Assembly (NCBI GenBank): GCA_020638065.1
Contig: JACKJG010000008.1
Location: 124,001-188,000, forward strand
From: Hyphomicrobiaceae bacterium
GTDB lineage: Bacteria > Pseudomonadota > Alphaproteobacteria > Rhizobiales > Devosiaceae
Reading direction: 5' to 3'
Length of the DNA stretch: 64,000 nucleotides
The notes below the pieces were generated by a model that saw only the letters and a program-made list of their open reading frames with translations, was not told the origin of the DNA and made no database searches. The position numbers were made by a program, and so were the translations under genes. Below, piece by piece: positions 1 through 7,584 of this stretch. Every line of letters begins with the position of its first letter. Position 1 is the stretch's first letter.

Positions 1-2
1 GG

Positions 3-1037
3 CTACATGTCGGATCAGCGGGCACCGTGGCGCGGTTTCTGCCGCCGTTCCTGCTCGCGGGTGATCAGGGCCGGTTCGAGGTGACGGCGTCGGCGCAGAT
101 GAGCAAGCGGCCCGTCGGTCCCCTGTTCGATGCGCTGAAAGCGGGCGGCGGCGAGATCGACTTTCTCGGCGCACCCAATTGCTACCCGGCGGTCTTTCAT
201 GGCGGCAGCTTCAGGGGTGGCGAGATCAGCATTTCGGGCAATGTGTCGAGCCAGTTTATTTCCGGCATTCTTTTGGGCGCGGCACAGAGCGAAAGCGGCC
301 TGAAGCTGAATGTCACGGGCGGAATTGTTCAGTCGGATTATGTGCGCATTACGCTCGATACGATGGCGCATTTCGGGGTGGGTGTTGCCTTCGATGATGA
401 GATGACCCGGTTCGAGGTCGCCCCGCAAACCTATCGCGGCAAGGACCTCGTGGTCGAGGCGGATGCTTCGACGGCAACCTATTTCTCAGCGCTGGCGGTG
501 GCGACCGGCGGGGATATCGTTCTCAGTAATATCGGTGAATACACACGGCAACCAGACTATGCCTTCCACGCCATTCTGGAACTGATGGGAGCCAATGTGA
601 CGCGCGGGGCGACCTCGACGCGGGTGCAGATGTCGGGGCCAATCCGTGGCGGGTTCGAGATGGACATGCGGCCGTTATCCGATGCATCGCTGACGCTGGC
701 GGCACTGGCGCCGTTTGCGGATGCGCCGATCACCATCACCAATGTCGCCCACATCCGGCATCATGAAAGCGATCGGATCGCGGCGATGTGTCAATCTCTG
801 ACCAAGGTCGGGATCACGGTCGAAGAGCGCGAAGACGGCATGACGATTTTTCCTGGAAAACCGAGATTTGCCGTCCTCGATACCTTTGAAGATCATCGCA
901 TGGCCATGGCTTTGGCGGTTCTCGGGGTAGCTGGAGATGGTGTGGAGCTCAAAGAGCCGGGGTGTGTGTCGAAAACCTGCCCGACCTTCTTTGACGAACT
1001 GGGCAAGCTCGGCATCTCGACCGATATGCTCGTATAG
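3..1037 (+). CDS. aroA: 3-phosphoshikimate 1-carboxyvinyltransferase (EPSP synthase), 5' end outside window
   Basis: Transfers enolpyruvate from PEP to shikimate-3-phosphate in the chorismate pathway. The frame is open to the window edge, so the N-terminal lobe is missing. Visible landmarks are the glycine loop GSAGTVARF, SSQFISG, the catalytic Asp in LSDAS, Glu in IRHHESDRI, DHRMAMA, and the late Lys in CVSKTCP. The GTV-x-RF-x-PP loop and IRHHESDR resemble actinobacterial-type enzymes more than the usual proteobacterial GTAMR form, so this may be a divergent or second AroA. The gene ends 17 bases before the next frame. Family assignment is firm; the physiological role is less sure. Confidence 0.85.
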   Translation, partial: LHVGSAGTVARFLPPFLLAGDQGRFEVTASAQMSKRPVGPLFDALKAGGGEIDFLGAPNCYPAVFHGGSFRGGEISISGNVSSQFISGILLGAAQSESGLKLNVTGGIVQSDYVRITLDTMAHFGVGVAFDDEMTRFEVAPQTYRGKDLVVEADASTATYFSALAVATGGDIVLSNIGEYTRQPDYAFHAILELMGANVTRGATSTRVQMSGPIRGGFEMDMRPLSDASLTLAALAPFADAPITITNVAHIRHHESDRIAAMCQSLTKVGITVEEREDGMTIFPGKPRFAVLDTFEDHRMAMALAVLGVAGDGVELKEPGCVSKTCPTFFDELGKLGISTDMLV

Positions 1038-1054
1038 ACCTTCAGACCAATGCT

Positions 1055-2497
1055 GTGGCCAATGGGCCGAAAGTCGGATTGGCGGCGCCTGCAGCCTTGC
1101 CTATTGTCAGTGGACACATCTGCTGGAGAGGGGCGATTCTGCGGTTCTGGCGCAAGCTTAATCTGACGCAGCGTTTTGGCATCGCGCTGGCGCCGGTCAT
1201 GCTTTTGGGCATGGCCGTGATCGGGCTATGGGTCGTCGAACAGATCGAAGAGGGTGTGATCGACAATGCCGGGGCGACCACGGCACTGTTGATGGACAGT
1301 TTTGTGGCGCCGCTGGCTCAGGAATTGGCGACCAGCGAAAGCCTTTCGATCGGACCGACCCGGGCGCTGGATGAAGTGTTCCAGCAGGCGACGTTTCAGG
1401 CAAGGATCGTTTCGGTCAAGATCTGGAAGCCGGACGGGACGATTGCCTATTCGAACGACATCAACCTGGTTGGCAAGATTTTCGACATTTCGCCCGGTCT
1501 GGAGCATGCGATCGGGGGCAATATCCATGCTGAATTCAATCAGTTGAACTCGCCGGAAAGCGCCGATCTTGCGGCGCTGGGCATTCCATTGCTTGAAGTC
1601 TATTCGCCGATCCGCGAGACCTGGCAGGGCGACGTGATCGCCGTGATCGAATTTTATGCTGACGCGACCAATCTGGCGAGGACCATGGCGGAGGCGCGCC
1701 GGAAGAGCTGGCTGGTGGTTGGCGGGGTGACCCTGGCAATGGCTCTCTTGTTATTGGGGATCGTGCACTCCGGATCGCTCCTGATCGCGCGTCAGCAGCG
1801 CTCCATCGAGGCGACTCTTGCCGAAAACCGCATGCTGCTGGAGCGCACGCAACGGGCGAGCGGCCGGGCGGTGGAACTGACCGAACAGCAATTGCGCCGG
1901 GTCAGCGCTGATTTGCACGATGGCCCCGCACAGCTGATCGGTGTTGCAGCGCTAAGGATTGGCGCCTTGCCGATTGCCAAGCTCGGAGACAAGGCGGCCG
2001 AAGAGGGCGGGCAGATCGTGCAGGGCCTGCAAACGGCCATGCAGGAAATCAGGGACATCTGCAAAGGCCTCAGCCTGCCCGACATCGAACTGAAACGCTT
2101 GACGGAGATCGTCGATCAGGTGGTCGACAGCCATGTCGCCCGCACAAGCACGAAAGTGGCGCTCGACATTTCAGACAAGGGGCCGGACTTGCCGGCGCAC
2201 TTCAAGATCGGGCTGTACCGGTTCCTGCAGGAGGGTCTCAATAATGCGTTCCGGCACGGCGAGGGCAAGGACCAGAAAGTCAGCGTTTTCAATACCAATG
2301 AGTCTCTGACGGCCATTGTCAGCAACGCAATTGCGTCCGACGCCGCCGCTAATGCAGAGCGGCAGGCCTCCGGGCTGGGCCTTATGGGCCTCAAGGAGCG
2401 GATCGAGACGCTGGGCGGAATATTCGATTTCAACGTTGCCGGAGGGCGCGCGACCTTGTCGATGCGCGTCGGTCATCATCAGGGAGGCGGCTTGTGA
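1055..2497 (+). CDS. Sensor histidine kinase, NarX/HisKA_3 type
   Basis: Membrane sensor that autophosphorylates a histidine and passes the phosphate to the LuxR-type regulator encoded next. A membrane segment lies near residues 41-62, then about 150 extracytoplasmic residues, and a second segment near 210-232. A coiled linker leads to the dimerisation motif VSADLHDGPAQL (His near 287), then an ATPase domain with LNNAFRHGEG and GLGLMGLKERI. The ATG used has no clear ribosome site. A GAGAGGGG stretch sits just before an in-frame ATT near 1136, so the first ~27 residues are doubtful. The stop overlaps the GTG of the regulator, indicating coupled translation. The signal sensed is unknown. Confidence 0.85.
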   Translation: MANGPKVGLAAPAALPIVSGHICWRGAILRFWRKLNLTQRFGIALAPVMLLGMAVIGLWVVEQIEEGVIDNAGATTALLMDSFVAPLAQELATSESLSIGPTRALDEVFQQATFQARIVSVKIWKPDGTIAYSNDINLVGKIFDISPGLEHAIGGNIHAEFNQLNSPESADLAALGIPLLEVYSPIRETWQGDVIAVIEFYADATNLARTMAEARRKSWLVVGGVTLAMALLLLGIVHSGSLLIARQQRSIEATLAENRMLLERTQRASGRAVELTEQQLRRVSADLHDGPAQLIGVAALRIGALPIAKLGDKAAEEGGQIVQGLQTAMQEIRDICKGLSLPDIELKRLTEIVDQVVDSHVARTSTKVALDISDKGPDLPAHFKIGLYRFLQEGLNNAFRHGEGKDQKVSVFNTNESLTAIVSNAIASDAAANAERQASGLGLMGLKERIETLGGIFDFNVAGGRATLSMRVGHHQGGGL

Positions 2498-3135
2498 GCC
2501 AGGTTTATCGCGTGATCGTTGTCGATGATCACCCCCTATATCGCGACGGTGTCGCGCGAACGCTCGATGCCGAGGATGATATCGATGTTGTGGCAACGGG
2601 TGAGTCTGCGGATGAAGCCGTGTCGCTTGCCGGAGAGCACCGGGCCAATGTCATATTGCTCGATATTTCCATGGCGGGCGGCGGCCATTCTGCTCTTGCA
2701 CGTATCCTGCAAAACGATCCGGACGCGCGGGTGATCATGCTGACAGCCTCGGAAGAGGACAAGGACGTGTTAAGCGCGCTTGATGCCGGGGCCAAAGGCT
2801 ATGTACTCAAGGGTGTGGGCGGTGGCGAACTGGTCGGGATCGTCAGAACTGTCGCATCAGGTGAGACCTATGTCGCGCCTTCTCTCGCAGCGCGCGTTCT
2901 GGTGGCGCTGCAAAAAGGAGGCGGCAGGAAAACCTCAAGGTTTGATGCTCTGACGGATCGCGAGCGCGAAATTCTCGAATTTGTGTCGCAAGGGCTTTCG
3001 AACAAGGAAATCGCGCTCAAGCTCGATCTGATGGAAAAAACGGTCAAGCACCACATGACCCACATTCTGTCAAAGCTCGAAGTGCGCAACCGCGTTGAAG
3101 CGGCAGTCCTGGCGCGCGAGGAATGGGGCGGCTGA
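2494..3135 (+). CDS. LuxR/NarL-family response regulator
   Basis: Partner of the upstream kinase; activates or represses genes after phosphorylation. The receiver domain (about residues 1-125) shows the acidic pair VVDDH, phospho-acceptor Asp in ILLDISMAGG and Lys in GYVLKGV. The C-terminal LuxR helix-turn-helix (about 148-210) shows LTDREREILEFVSQGLSNKEIALKL followed by TVKHH. The GTG start overlaps the kinase stop (GTGA). A strong hairpin lies about 45 bases after the stop. Target genes cannot be read from the sequence. Confidence 0.92.
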   Translation: MSQVYRVIVVDDHPLYRDGVARTLDAEDDIDVVATGESADEAVSLAGEHRANVILLDISMAGGGHSALARILQNDPDARVIMLTASEEDKDVLSALDAGAKGYVLKGVGGGELVGIVRTVASGETYVAPSLAARVLVALQKGGGRKTSRFDALTDREREILEFVSQGLSNKEIALKLDLMEKTVKHHMTHILSKLEVRNRVEAAVLAREEWGG

Positions 3136-3179
3136 TCGCGGCGCCGGAATGTCTTGCAGCTACCCAAACACAAATGATG

Positions 3180-3206
3180 AGCACCCGGCAGGGCATGCCG
3201 GGTGCT
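3180..3206. terminator. Hairpin between convergent genes
   Basis: An 11-bp perfect stem (AGCACCCGGCA / TGCCGGGTGCT) with a five-base loop lies between the convergent response-regulator and Asp-rich protein genes. Neither side has a long T-tract. It probably ends transcription from both directions. Confidence 0.6.
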
Positions 3207-3236
3207 GTCAAGTTCAGCCTCTTGGTCTGGGGGCGG

Positions 3237-3815
3237 TTAGAAGACTGAACTCAATCGGGAAATATCGTTGGCATTGACGGGCCGATGGACGATGGCCCGG
3301 CCGCTTGGATTGACGATTTCATAGGTGCCGTCGGAGATTTCTTCCTTCCATCCATCCGAATAGACGATCTCGATATTGTCGCCGTTCATCTCGGCGCTCA
3401 CGATGGCGCTGCCATTGTTGAGGGCCTTGATGAAATCACCCAGCGATTCTGGACGGTTGTTACCGGCAAACATGTCGCGGCTATTGCCGCCATGGTGATC
3501 GTCGTTGGCACCGCCGTTGTCATCGTCTCCACCGGAATTCTTGCCAGGGCCCGAATTGCCGCCCTTGTGACTGTCGTCGTTTCTGCCGCCGTCGTCGTTC
3601 TTGTTGTCGTCGTCTTTGTGATCGTCGTCTTTCTCGTCATCGTCTTTGCTGTCGTCATTCTTCTTTTCGCCGTCCTTGGCGAAGGCGGCGGCAGGCTTCA
3701 GGCTGAGCTGACCATTGTCGAAATTGAGAGTGACAGGAATAAAGGAAACGACCAGGGCGAGGGTGGCCGTCATGAGCCCCGTGTAGATCTTCCTGGTCAG
3801 TGCTGTGGGTTGCAT
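3237..3815 (-). CDS. Exported Asp-rich repeat protein (paralogue 1)
   Basis: Function unknown. The start chosen gives an N-terminal hydrophobic segment (TGLMTATLALVVSFIPVTL) acting as signal or anchor. Next comes a stretch of about 80 residues made of short Asp/Lys/Gly/Asn repeats (KDDD-type runs), then a conserved C-terminal domain of about 60 residues with IEIVYSDGWKEEISDGTYEI. The acidic region could bind calcium or other divalent cations (inference). The gene directly downstream of the other paralogue's terminator has the same three-part design, so a tandem duplication is likely. An in-frame ATG 30 bases upstream is possible, but neither start has a clear ribosome site. Confidence 0.7.
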   Translation of the reverse strand: MQPTALTRKIYTGLMTATLALVVSFIPVTLNFDNGQLSLKPAAAFAKDGEKKNDDSKDDDEKDDDHKDDDNKNDDGGRNDDSHKGGNSGPGKNSGGDDDNGGANDDHHGGNSRDMFAGNNRPESLGDFIKALNNGSAIVSAEMNGDNIEIVYSDGWKEEISDGTYEIVNPSGRAIVHRPVNANDISRLSSVF

Positions 3816-3970
3816 TGGTTTGCTCGATGCTCGTTTTGAGCGCATGTCGGGTTTGTTGCACTTTGCTTGGAATTGCCTTGCTTGAAAAGCGTCCGCGGAC
3901 CTCTGCGTTCCTTCGTGGGACCTTGGTCGCATAGCCGGAAAGGCGCGCGGCCAATGGAGCATTTCGCAAA

Positions 3971-3996
3971 CAAAACACCCGGCCGTCGGCCGGGTG
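3971..3996 (-). terminator. Rho-independent terminator after Asp-rich protein 2
   Basis: On the minus strand a 9-bp GC-rich stem (CACCCGGCC / GGCCGGGTG, three-base loop) is followed by TTTTG, directly after the stop of the gene it serves. Confidence 0.75.
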
Positions 3997-4017
3997 CAGA
4001 AGTTGGAATATCCGGGA

Positions 4018-4716
4018 TCAGACAGCCGCATTCAGGCGGTCAATGTCGACCTGGGTCGCAAGGCGGTGGGCAATGGTGTTGCCATTGGGATCCTTCAACT
4101 CATAATTGCCGTTGCTGATCTCTTCTTTCCAGCCACCCGTATAGACGACTTCGAAATTGCCGCCGGCGGATTCGGCTTTGACCACCGAGGCGCCGTTATT
4201 CATGGCGTTGAGGAAATCGGCGACCGATGCCGGACCGTTTCCGCTCTGACCGCCGATGCCGGTCATGTTGCCATTCATGTTGCCGCCGTGATCGTCATCG
4301 CCGTCGTCGTCATTGCCCCCGCCGTGATCATCGTCGCTGTCGTCATCGTTCATTTGATGGTTGCTGCCACTGCCGCTGTTTCCGTTCATGTGACCGTGAT
4401 CGTCATCATCGTCATGGCTGTTTGAGTTGCCGCCTGAGCCGGAATTGCCGCTTTTATGATCGTCGTCATCGTCGTGGCCATTCGAGTTCTTGCCCGAACC
4501 CGAATTGCCGCCCTTGTGATCGTCGTCGTCATCGTCCTTCTGGGACCCGGACTTGTTCTGCTCACGGTTGCGTTCATTGTCCTTTGCAAAGGCCGCAGCC
4601 GGGGTGATTGCGAGTTCGCCGTTGCTGAAACTGATCGAGTAGGGAACGAAGGTGATGGTCAATGCCAGAGCGGCCAGAGACACGCCGGTCAGAAGGGGTT
4701 TGAAAGTCGTTTTCAT
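4018..4716 (-). CDS. Exported Asp-rich repeat protein (paralogue 2)
   Basis: Function unknown. The start is supported by a GTGAGGA ribosome site. An N-terminal hydrophobic segment (LTGVSLAALALTITFVPYSI) precedes a region of about 110 residues in which blocks such as DDDDDHKGGNSGSGKNS recur at least four times. It ends in a domain with FEVVYTGGWKEEISNGNYEL matching the paralogue downstream. The shared GWKEEIS core and the ...AAAFAKD... segment after the hydrophobic stretch show common origin. The low-complexity Asp/Gly/Asn blocks are typical of surface or cation-binding regions, but no partner can be named. Confidence 0.75.
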   Translation of the reverse strand: MKTTFKPLLTGVSLAALALTITFVPYSISFSNGELAITPAAAFAKDNERNREQNKSGSQKDDDDDDHKGGNSGSGKNSNGHDDDDDHKSGNSGSGGNSNSHDDDDDHGHMNGNSGSGSNHQMNDDDSDDDHGGGNDDDGDDDHGGNMNGNMTGIGGQSGNGPASVADFLNAMNNGASVVKAESAGGNFEVVYTGGWKEEISNGNYELKDPNGNTIAHRLATQVDIDRLNAAV

Positions 4717-4927
4717 GTCTATCCTCACTTGGGTTTTGTCGTTGATGCCGCCAGACATGACATGAGGATGAGCGGGTTCGCTGCGCAGGAAAAGCGTCCG
4801 CGGACCCTTGCGCGGGGCGGCCGGACCAAGGCGAGAAATCATCTGCGACCAAAGTCCGGGCCGATGGGTCCTGAAATGGGAAATTGGTCCGTAATGCCGG
4901 GATCTGCCGGCATCTGTCAGCCGTGCA

Positions 4928-5143
4928 TCAATAATGAGGGGGCTTGGTGATGCGACCGCGTTCAGGATCACCGGATTCGATTTCTGCGAGCTCTTCGGCG
5001 AACCGTTCGAGATCGCGTTGCAGCTTTTCGATCTGCTTCCACTGATCGGTAATGACCTCATTGAGATCGTCGATCAAGCGGCCCTGGTCGGCGACGGTTT
5101 CTTCGAGCCGCTGCAGCCGCGCTGAAACATCGGGATCGGTCAT
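4928..5143 (-). CDS. slyX: SlyX family protein
   Basis: A short (71-residue) coiled-coil protein of the SlyX family. The pattern LQRLEETVADQGRLIDDLNEV and the C-terminal PPHY ending are characteristic. Its cellular role is not established. The ATG overlaps the TGA of the upstream transporter (ATGA), so the two are likely co-translated. The frame runs on upstream inside the transporter, but the ATG used matches family length. Confidence 0.88.
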   Translation of the reverse strand: MTDPDVSARLQRLEETVADQGRLIDDLNEVITDQWKQIEKLQRDLERFAEELAEIESGDPERGRITKPPHY

Positions 5144-6093
5144 TTGTTTCTCCGAACGGAATATTCCGCAAGGACGATACCTGCAATTACCAATATGGCA
5201 GCGACCATGTGGAAGGGTTCGAGTCGCTCGCCAATGATCAGAACGGACAGGATGGTGCCGGTCAGCGGCAACAGATTGATGAAAATCGAGGCACGGTTGG
5301 GCCCAACCAGATGCAGTCCGCGCGCATAGCAAAGCTGGGCGAGAATCGAGGGAAAGACCATCACGTAGGCGAGACATGCCCAGCCCAATGGCGTGATTTC
5401 GGCGGCCTTGGGGATGGTTGCTGCAATCCCGCCGGGGCTGAACATCGTGAAAATGAGGGATGCCACAAGAGCTGAAAGGGCTGTGATGAAGATGAAACTC
5501 ATCCAGGAAATGTCGGGACGGTAGCGCAGGGTCAGTGAATAGGCGGCGTAGAACAAGCAGGCGAGCAGGACCAGCGCGTCCCCGAAATTGACGTCGAGAT
5601 GCAGGAGGCGGGCCGGTTCGCCGTGGGTTGCAACCCAGATGACGCCGATGATCGTCAGGATAAGCCCGACGATCTGCAGCAAGCGCGGCCTGACCGAAAA
5701 AATGAGAAAATTGCCGAGCAGAACGAGAACCGGGATGGCAGCCTGTTCGATGGAGGCGTTCACGGCCGCCGTATAGGCGGCGGCGGTGTACATGGCCATG
5801 TTGAAGCCCGCGAACCCGAGCGCGCCGTAGAAGAACAGGGCCGGCAATCCTGGCATGATTTTGGGCCAGTCACGGCGAATTGCATTCCAGGCGAAAGGAA
5901 GCAGGATCAGCGAAGCACCGACCCAGCGGCCGAGCACCAGCATTTCAGGCGCGATCTGACCGACCGCAAGCTTGCCGGCGGTGATGTTGCCGCCCCAGAA
6001 GACGGGCGCAAGCACCAACAGAACATAGGGGTGGTCCAAGAGCAGATGCGCCCAACCCTTTTGCGTTGAACCGGCATGTTGCGGTGATGACAT
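5140..6093 (-). CDS. DMT-superfamily (EamA) transporter
   Basis: Inner-membrane permease of the drug/metabolite transporter superfamily with two EamA repeats and about ten predicted membrane helices. The first repeat begins PYVLLVLAPVFWGGNITAGKLAVG, and the second half contains WACLAYVMVFPSILAQLCYARGL and RASIFINLLPLTGTILSVLIIGERL, the usual family landmark. 317 residues is normal length. Substrate cannot be predicted. It forms a small operon with slyX and is divergent from purA. Confidence 0.88.
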   Translation of the reverse strand: MSSPQHAGSTQKGWAHLLLDHPYVLLVLAPVFWGGNITAGKLAVGQIAPEMLVLGRWVGASLILLPFAWNAIRRDWPKIMPGLPALFFYGALGFAGFNMAMYTAAAYTAAVNASIEQAAIPVLVLLGNFLIFSVRPRLLQIVGLILTIIGVIWVATHGEPARLLHLDVNFGDALVLLACLFYAAYSLTLRYRPDISWMSFIFITALSALVASLIFTMFSPGGIAATIPKAAEITPLGWACLAYVMVFPSILAQLCYARGLHLVGPNRASIFINLLPLTGTILSVLIIGERLEPFHMVAAILVIAGIVLAEYSVRRNK

Positions 6094-6243
6094 TTCGCAT
6101 TCAATCCTGTGAACGAATTGGCTTTGCCGGTTGCACTTGTGTTAGGGGCGGTAGCGACATATCAGCAATCGGCGCATGGTGAAACATGGTTTGCCGTTTG
6201 AGGGGTCCGGCGGCGCATCAACGGGGCATTGGGGAAATCGTAA

Positions 6244-7536
6244 ATGGCGAATGTGGTGGTCGTCGGCTCGCAATGGGGCGACGAGGGCAAGGGCAAGATT
6301 GTCGACTGGTTGAGCGAACGTGCCGATGTGGTGGTGCGCTATCAGGGCGGACACAATGCCGGGCATACGCTGGTTGTCGACGGGGTCAGCTACAAGACCG
6401 CCCTTATTCCCTCCGGTGTGGTCCGCGGTGGCAAGCTCAGCGTCATCGGCAATGGGGTGGTCGTCGATCCGCACCATTTTGTCGAGGAACTGGCCAAATT
6501 GAGGGGACAGGGTCTTCAAATCGGGCCTGACAATCTGATGATCGCGGAAAATGCGCCGCTGATCCTCTCGTTGCACCGGGAGCTTGATGCGCTTCGCGAA
6601 AACTCCAATTCCGGCCTGAAAATCGGCACGACCAAGCGCGGAATCGGACCGGCCTACGAAGACAAGGTCGGACGGCGTTCGATCCGCGTCATCGATCTGC
6701 AGGACCGCTCCGTTCTGAGGGACAAGATCGAACGTCTTCTCGGGCACCACAACGCTCTAAGACGCGGCATGGGTCTGAGCGAGTTTTTAGTGCAGGAGAT
6801 ATATGACGAACTCGATCAGGTGGCTGACGAGATCCTACCCTATGCCGGCCAGGTGTGGCGGGTTCTGGACGAACACCGCAAAAAGGGCGCGCGCATTCTG
6901 TTCGAAGGTGCACAGGGCGCGCTTCTGGACAATGACCACGGCACCTATCCGTTTGTGACATCATCGAACGTCGTGGCCGGGCAAGCGGCGGCCGGTTCGG
7001 GCCTTGGTCCGCGGGCACTCGATTTCGTGCTGGGGATCACCAAGGCCTATACGACCCGGGTCGGCGAAGGCCCGTTTCCGACCGAGCTTTTCGACGAGGT
7101 AGGCGACTGGCTCGGCGAAAAGGGGCATGAGTGGGGTGTCAATACCGGCCGCAAGCGCCGCTGTGGCTGGTTCGATGCCGTTCTCGTGCGGCAAACGGCC
7201 ACTGTTTCGGGGATTAACGGCCTTGCTTTCACCAAACTTGATGTGTTGGACGGGCTCGACGAGATCAAGGTTTGCGTGGCCTACGAGCTTGATGGCGAGC
7301 GGATCGACTATCTGCCTGCCGGCATGGGCGCACAGGCACGGGTGAAGCCGATTTACGAAACGCTCGAAGGCTGGAACGAAACAACGAAGGGCGCGCGCAG
7401 CTGGTCGGATTTGCCGGCGCAGGCGGTCAAATATGTGCGCTATGTGGAGGAATTGACGGGTTGCCCGGTGGCAATATTGTCGACCAGCCCGGAGCGGCTG
7501 GATACCATATTGGTAACCGACCCGTTCCAAGACTAG
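6244..7536 (+). CDS. purA: Adenylosuccinate synthetase
   Basis: Converts IMP, aspartate and GTP to adenylosuccinate, the first committed step to AMP. Near-complete family motifs are present: GSQWGDEGKGKIVD at the N-terminus (P-loop and catalytic Asp), GGHNAGHT with the catalytic His, GTTKRGIGPAYEDK, FEGAQGALLDNDHGTYP, VTSSNVVAGQAAAGSGLGP and TGRKRRCGWFDAV. 430 residues matches the family. The start codon begins MANVVVVGSQWG as expected. Monocistronic in appearance. Confidence 0.98.
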   Translation: MANVVVVGSQWGDEGKGKIVDWLSERADVVVRYQGGHNAGHTLVVDGVSYKTALIPSGVVRGGKLSVIGNGVVVDPHHFVEELAKLRGQGLQIGPDNLMIAENAPLILSLHRELDALRENSNSGLKIGTTKRGIGPAYEDKVGRRSIRVIDLQDRSVLRDKIERLLGHHNALRRGMGLSEFLVQEIYDELDQVADEILPYAGQVWRVLDEHRKKGARILFEGAQGALLDNDHGTYPFVTSSNVVAGQAAAGSGLGPRALDFVLGITKAYTTRVGEGPFPTELFDEVGDWLGEKGHEWGVNTGRKRRCGWFDAVLVRQTATVSGINGLAFTKLDVLDGLDEIKVCVAYELDGERIDYLPAGMGAQARVKPIYETLEGWNETTKGARSWSDLPAQAVKYVRYVEELTGCPVAILSTSPERLDTILVTDPFQD

Positions 7537-7584
7537 TTTTTTTTGCTAAAACGCGTCGTTGCGGAAAGTGAGTACGAGTAGAGC

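Noticed and set aside
4227..4607. Cys/Arg/His-rich plus-strand open frame opposite the Asp-rich gene
   Set aside because: It is the reverse-strand shadow of Asp/His codon repeats and has no ribosome site.
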